In this document: in pieces, positions 59,073-64,000 of the stretch | How the letters are laid out: each line of letters opens with the position of its first letter | How positions within the stretch are numbered: the first letter of the stretch is position 1 | Assembly: GCF_965229315.1 (NCBI RefSeq) | Contig: NZ_CBDDJA010000002.1 | Coordinates: forward strand, 2,728,001 to 2,792,000 | DNA length: 64,000 bases | Direction of reading: 5' to 3' | Origin: Pelomonas sp965229315 | GTDB lineage: Bacteria; Pseudomonadota; Gammaproteobacteria; Burkholderiales; Burkholderiaceae_C | The notes under the pieces: generated by a model | Told to the model about the DNA's origin: nothing | What the model saw: only the letters and a program-made list of their open reading frames with translations | The model's database searches: none | Position numbers and translations under genes: made by a program

Positions 59073-59941
59073 GCGCCGCCGTTGAGATTCAAGAACCGGC
59101 GGTCGGCAGTGACGGCCGCACGCCCTGGCTGCGCTACCTGCTGCTGGGCGCCACCGCCATCGTCATGCTGTACCCGCTGCTGTGGCTGGTGGGCGCGTCC
59201 TTCAAGAGCAACAGCGAGATCTTCACGTCGGCCGGCTTCTGGCCGTCCCGGTTCTCGCTGGACGCCTACGAAAAGGGCTGGAAGACCAGCACCGAGTACA
59301 CGTTCGCGACCTACTTCCTGAACAGCTTCCTCATCACCATCCCGCGCATCATCGTCACGGTGATCTCCTGCGTGCTGGTGGCCTACGCCTTCGCGCGCTT
59401 CGAGTTCTGGGGCAAGAAGATCCTGTTCAGCATCATGGTGGGCACGATGATGCTGCCGCTGATCGTGCTGCGCCTGCCGCAGTACCTGGTGTTCCGCGAG
59501 CTGGGCTGGCTGGACAGCTACCTGCCGCTGATCGTGCCGTCGGCGTTCGCGACCGACACCTTCTTCGTCTTCATGCTGGTGCAGTTCCTGCGCGGCATCC
59601 CGCGCGACATGGAAGAGGCCGCGCTGATCGACGGCTGCAACGCGCTGCAGCTGCTCTGGCACATCATCGTGCCGCTGCTCAAGCCCGCCATCATCAGCGT
59701 CGTCGTGTTCCAGTTCATCTGGACGATGAACGACTTCATGGGCCCGCTGATCTACCTCTCGTCGGTCGAGAAATACCCGGTCAGCCTGGCGCTCAAGATG
59801 AGCATCGGCGCGACCGAGGAGGTCGAGTGGGCCAACGTCATCGCGATCTCGGTCGTCGCGCTGATCCCGTCCGTCGCGGTGTTCTTCGCCGCACAGAAAC
59901 ACTTCATCGAAGGCGCCACCTCCAGTGGCGTCAAAGGCTGA
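59069..59941 (+). CDS. togN: ABC sugar transporter permease (TogN-like)
   Basis: A 290-residue MalG-type permease: six helices and the EAA loop (DMEEAALIDGCNALQLLWHI). It starts with a GTG that overlaps the togM stop (GTGA). With TogM it forms the inner-membrane channel for oligogalacturonides. It ends with the usual FIEGATSSGVKG tail. Confidence 0.82.
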   Translation: MSAAVEIQEPAVGSDGRTPWLRYLLLGATAIVMLYPLLWLVGASFKSNSEIFTSAGFWPSRFSLDAYEKGWKTSTEYTFATYFLNSFLITIPRIIVTVISCVLVAYAFARFEFWGKKILFSIMVGTMMLPLIVLRLPQYLVFRELGWLDSYLPLIVPSAFATDTFFVFMLVQFLRGIPRDMEEAALIDGCNALQLLWHIIVPLLKPAIISVVVFQFIWTMNDFMGPLIYLSSVEKYPVSLALKMSIGATEEVEWANVIAISVVALIPSVAVFFAAQKHFIEGATSSGVKG

Positions 59942-59946
59942 TTCCC

Positions 59947-61049
<1,103 letters not shown>

Positions 61050-61053
<4 letters not shown>

Positions 61054-62420
61054 GCAAGGCCCACACGCCCGCGCCGTGCGCGGCCCCCCAGGGGAGCGCG
61101 CCGATGGCTTGCGACGGCCAAACGCTCGCCGGCGGCATCACCCGCCGCACCGTCCTCGCCGGTGGCGCCGCGCTGGCCGCGCCGTTCGTCCACGCGCAGG
61201 AGCGGCCCGTGCTGCGCTTCGCCTGGTGGGGTGGCGCCGGCCGCCACCAGGCGACGCTGGCCGCGCTCAAGGTCTTCGAGCAGCGCCACGGCGTGAAGGT
61301 CAAGGCCGAGTACATGGGCTTCGCCGGCTACCTGGAGCGCCTGACCACGCAGATCGCCGGCCGCTCCGAGCCCGACGTCATGCAGATCAACTGGGCGTGG
61401 ATGGCCATGTTCAGCAAGCGCGGCAACGGCTTCACCGACCTGAGCACCGTCGCCAAGCACCTGTCGCTGGACCAGTTCACCGAGGACGACCTCGCCTACG
61501 GCCGCGCCGCCGGCAAGCTCAACGCTCTGCCCTCTTCGTTCAGCGCCCGCGTGCTGCTGTGGAACCAGACTGCCTTCCAGCGCGCCGCCGTGCCGCTACC
61601 GCAGACCTGGGACGACCTCTTCGCCACCGGCGCCGCGTTCCGCGCGCGGCTGGGCGACAGCGCCTTCCCGCTGGACGGCGAGCTGTACGACATGATCCTG
61701 CTGTCGCAGAGCTACATCCAGCAGCTGCACGGCACGCCCTTCGTGGACCCGGCCAGGCCGCGCGTGGCGATGAGCGTCGGCGCGGCGCACGACTGGGTGC
61801 GCACCTACCGCCGCCTCGTCGACACGCACGTTGCCACGCCGCTGCCGCTGCGGGCGTCCCTGGGCGGCGCCGAGAAGCCCACCGAGCAGCAACCCGACTG
61901 GGTGGCCGGCCGCTGGGCAGGCAACTACACCTGGGACTCGACCATCGCGCTGCGCAGCTCCACGCTGCAGCCGGGCGAGAAGCTGACGCTCGGCACGTTC
62001 CCGACGCTGCCCACCGCGCAGGACAGCGGCCTGTTCGGTCGGCCCACGGTCATGTACACCATCGGCCGCAACTGCAGGCAGCCCGAGCTGGCCGCGCGAC
62101 TGATGAACTTCCTGCTGACCGACCCCGAGGCCGCCCGCATCCTGGGCCGCACCCGCGGCCTGCCCAGCGCCAAGAGCTCGCTCGCGGTGCTGCAGGCGCA
62201 AGGCGGCCTGCCGCCGCTGGAGCTGGCGGCGCACGCACAGATCCAGGCCCAGCGCGACGCCGGCCGGCTCAAGCGCCCGGCGCCGCTGTTCGAGCACGCC
62301 CGCTTCCAGAAGTTCATGCGCGAGGTCTTCGAGACCATCGCCTACGGCAAGACCACCGATGCCGACGCCGCGCGCCGACTTGTCGACGAGGGCAATGCGT
62401 TGCTGCAGAGGATTCAATGA
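61050..62420 (+). CDS. togB: Extracellular sugar-binding protein (TogB-like), Tat-type signal
   Basis: A 456-residue family-1 solute-binding protein: signal with twin Arg (ITRRTVLAGGAALAAPFVHA), then LRFAWWGGAGRHQATLAALK, EPDVMQINWAWMAMF, GRWAGNYTWDSTIALRSSTL (in part). The first ~30 codons, before the twin Arg, are GC-rich and resemble a dispersed 5' repeat (CGCGGCCCCCCAGGGG), so the natural start may be the ATG at 61104 rather than 61050. No lipobox. It would bind oligogalacturonides in the periplasm. Confidence 0.83.
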
Positions 62421-62440
62421 ATGCGCTGCTTGAGGATGGG

Positions 62441-62534
62441 CGCGGGAGCACGGGGAGGCCAGATGCTTCGTGTCCCCCGGCCGCTTCGCGGCCTCCTCCT
62501 TTACCTGCGCATCTGGCCTCCCCGTACTCCCGCG
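62441..62534 (+). repeat. Palindromic repeat unit 1
   Basis: Left arm 62441-62466 pairs with right arm 62509-62534 at 25 of 26 positions (the one mismatch is a G-T type). The core (62467-62508) starts TTCGTGTCCCCCGG and ends TCCTCCTTTACCTGC, with an inner stem GGCCGC/GCGGCC. The same core occurs inverted in unit 2. Confidence 0.75.
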
Positions 62535-62574
62535 CTGCGCTGCCATCCCTTTCCGCGACAAGCCCTGCCGCCCA

Positions 62575-62672
62575 CGCCGGGATGTGGCTGGGCGCAATTG
62601 CGCAGGTAAAGGAGGAGGGCCGCGCAGCGGCCCGGGGGACACGAAGCAATTGCGCCCAGCCGCAGCCCGGCG
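62575..62672 (-). repeat. Palindromic repeat unit 2 (inverted)
   Basis: Left arm 62575-62601 pairs with right arm 62646-62672 at 25 of 27 positions. The arm sequence differs from that of unit 1. The core (62602-62645), read on the minus strand, is the unit-1 core with one substitution and one extra G and C that lengthen the inner stem by one pair (GGGCCGC/GCGGCCC). Confidence 0.75.
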
Positions 62673-62721
62673 CCATCCAACATTCGCGTTAGCAAGCCGT
62701 CTTCAGCACGCTCAGATCACC

Positions 62722-63879
62722 ATGAAATCCACCGAACGCCAGTTTGAATTCGTCACCCGCGAGGACCGCGACACCGGCGCGCGCGTCACGCGGCTCACGC
62801 CGCTGAGCAACACCTGCCACCGCAACTACTTCTATCAGAAGTGCTTCACGAACGACGGCACCCAGCTGATGTTCGGCGGCGAGTTCGGCCCCCAGCCCAG
62901 CCCGAACTGGAACCTGCACCTGCTGGACCTGCCCTCGCAGACGGCCATCCAGCTGACCGACGGCGCGCGCGAGAACACCTTCGGCGCGTTCATGAGCCCG
63001 GACGACCGCTTCGTCTACTTCGTGCGCGGCGAGCGCCAGCTCATCCGCCTGGAGCTGGCCACGCTGAAGGAAGAGGTCGCCTACGTCGTGCCTGACGGCT
63101 GGGTGGGCTACGGTACCTGGGTCAGCAACAGCGCCTGCACCAAGATGGTCGGCATCGAGATCGCCGCCGAGGACTGGTTCCCGCTGAACACCTGGCAGAA
63201 GTTCAACGACATGTTCCACAGGAAGCCGCTGTGCCGCCTGTTCAGCGTGGACCTGGCCACGGGCCAACGGACCGTCATCCTGGAGCAGCGCGGCTGGCTG
63301 GGCCACCCGCAGTACCGGCCCTTCGACGACAACACCGTCGCCTACTGCCACGAAGGCCCGCACGACCTCATCGATGCGCGCATGTGGTTCATCAACGAGG
63401 ACGGCACGAACCGCCGCTGCGGCAAGGCGCACGAGGCCGGCGAGAGCTGCACGCACGAGTTCTGGGTGCCGGACGGCAGCGCGATGATCTACGTCAGCTA
63501 CCGCCACGACTCGCCGGAGCGCTGGATCTGCACGCTCGACCCCGTCACGCTGGACAACCGCGTGCTGACGACCATGCCGCCCTGCTCGCACCTGATGAGC
63601 AACCACACCGGCACGCTGCTGGTGGGCGACGGCTGCGGCCCCGCCACCGGCGACAGCAGCGCCAGCAACGAGATGCTGACCGGCGACCCCTACCTGCACC
63701 TGTTCGACCTGAAGGCAGGCACCACGCGAAGGATTGCCCGCCACGACAGCAGCTGGGGCGTCTACAAGGACAGCCGCCAGGTCACGCACCCGCACCCCAG
63801 CTTCACGCCGGACGAGACCCAGGTGCTCTACAGCTGCGACGCCGAGGGCGAGCCGGCGCTGTACCTGGCCGACGTCTGA
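62722..63879 (+). CDS. ogl: Oligogalacturonate lyase (PL22)
   Basis: A 385-residue seven-bladed beta-propeller enzyme, no signal peptide: VTRLTPLSNTCHRNYFYQKC, LMFGGEFGPQPSPNWNLHLL (in part), VSYRHDSPERWIC, and terminal HPHPSFTPDETQVLYSCD. The His and metal-binding residues (HEFW, YRH, HPHP) fit the Mn2+-dependent PL22 family. It splits unsaturated digalacturonate in the cytoplasm to 4-deoxy-L-threo-5-hexosulose uronate, the KduI substrate. The next gene starts at its stop (TGATG). Confidence 0.9.
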   Translation: MKSTERQFEFVTREDRDTGARVTRLTPLSNTCHRNYFYQKCFTNDGTQLMFGGEFGPQPSPNWNLHLLDLPSQTAIQLTDGARENTFGAFMSPDDRFVYFVRGERQLIRLELATLKEEVAYVVPDGWVGYGTWVSNSACTKMVGIEIAAEDWFPLNTWQKFNDMFHRKPLCRLFSVDLATGQRTVILEQRGWLGHPQYRPFDDNTVAYCHEGPHDLIDARMWFINEDGTNRRCGKAHEAGESCTHEFWVPDGSAMIYVSYRHDSPERWICTLDPVTLDNRVLTTMPPCSHLMSNHTGTLLVGDGCGPATGDSSASNEMLTGDPYLHLFDLKAGTTRRIARHDSSWGVYKDSRQVTHPHPSFTPDETQVLYSCDAEGEPALYLADV

Positions 63880-64000
63880 TGCGCGTCTGGGGCTGCCTGC
63901 TGATGCTGGCGAGCGCCGCGCAGGCCGCCGACCTGTCGGCCTACCTGGGCGACTGGCGGCCCGCGCCGCTGGCCGACCTCGCCGTCGCAGCGCCCGATGT
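63879..64000 (+). CDS. Exported protein, 5' end (partial)
   Basis: Only 40 codons are in the window. The ATG shares a base with the ogl stop. A signal peptide (MRVWGCLLMLASAAQA) precedes ADLSAYLGDWRPAPLADLAV; the rest is cut off. By position it may be another secreted enzyme of the pectin locus (for example a polygalacturonase or esterase), but the visible part gives no family. Confidence 0.55.
   Translation, partial: MRVWGCLLMLASAAQAADLSAYLGDWRPAPLADLAVAAPD

Larger units (their letters stand above)
62421..62721. other. 301-bp intergenic region filled by two inverted repeat units
   Basis: Between togB and the oligogalacturonate lyase gene. Almost the whole gap is two palindromic units (62441-62534 and 62575-62672) with a common core in opposite orientations. 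Open frames running through it are not conserved. Confidence 0.7.

Noticed and set aside
62441..62672. Insertion sequence or transposon ends
   Set aside because: No transposase frame, and the arms differ between the units, unlike terminal inverted repeats of one IS.

Overview
The window looks like chromosomal DNA of a high-GC betaproteobacterium of the order Burkholderiales, most likely the Roseateles/Pelomonas/Mitsuaria/Rubrivivax group. The evidence is the very high G+C and GC3, four PEP-CTERM (exosortase-sorted) proteins, a PHA phasin, the ybiB-cysI-DUF934-cysH-cysD-cysN-cobA layout, RmuC and NhaD homologues, and several short dispersed repeats of a kind common in these genomes. The genus is an inference; no 16S gene is present.

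Region 1 (1-14.1 kb) is mostly housekeeping and unlinked metabolic genes on the minus strand, often coupled by 1-4 bp overlaps: a patatin/GST/membrane-protein trio, a Cys-rich protein with a VOC protein and an M16 peptidase, an MFS transporter, rmuC, a secreted protein with a 2-hydroxyacid dehydrogenase, nhaD, a nitroreductase and a thioesterase, and a histone-deacetylase-like amidohydrolase. Region 2 (14.1-24.5 kb) holds a phasin behind a paired-operator promoter, a decayed peptidase E gene, an Rrf2/flavoprotein pair, an alkylsulfatase with an alpha/beta hydrolase, a LON-domain/patatin-lipoprotein pair, a divergent Lrp/ornithine cyclodeaminase pair, a small outer-membrane protein and ybiB.

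Region 3 (24.5-32.2 kb) is a complete assimilatory sulfate reduction operon (cysI, DUF934, cysH of the Fe-S APS-reductase type, cysD, cysN, SUMT/cobA) running into a 7Fe ferredoxin and its NADP reductase. Genes overlap by 1-4 bp, except where short repeat sequences sit at the starts of cysD and cobA. Region 4 (32.2-43.5 kb) is more mixed: a secreted S53 serine-carboxyl peptidase, two PEP-CTERM proteins, a TonB receptor preceded by a TPP-riboswitch-like leader with an altered 3' arm, two identical tRNA-Asn genes, a spermidine-synthase-like protein, a ribbon-helix-helix protein beside a truncated yjdM/phnA remnant, a polysaccharide deacetylase, a GH108-type protein lacking its catalytic Glu, and a tail-anchored orphan.

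Region 5 (43.5-64 kb) is a pectin-utilisation locus. Extracellular steps are a pectate lyase, a PL1-CE8 (pectate lyase plus pectin methylesterase) fusion, a rhamnogalacturonan acetylesterase and a co-transcribed PEP-CTERM protein. Uptake is by a large TonB receptor and a TogMNAB-type ABC transporter. Intracellular steps are oligogalacturonate lyase, KduI, KduD and KdgK, giving KDPG; the final aldolase is not in the window. Two near-identical 15-bp palindromes, upstream of kdgK and kduI, suggest one shared regulator encoded elsewhere.

The least explained structures are (i) two inverted copies of a repeat at 62.4-62.7 kb with a conserved core but copy-specific, self-complementary arms, (ii) the altered TPP-like leader at 35.4 kb, (iii) a repeat-derived 26-codon ORF that bridges cysN and cobA by stop/start overlaps at both ends, and (iv) a ~500-bp non-coding block at 48.3-48.8 kb bounded by two related hairpins.
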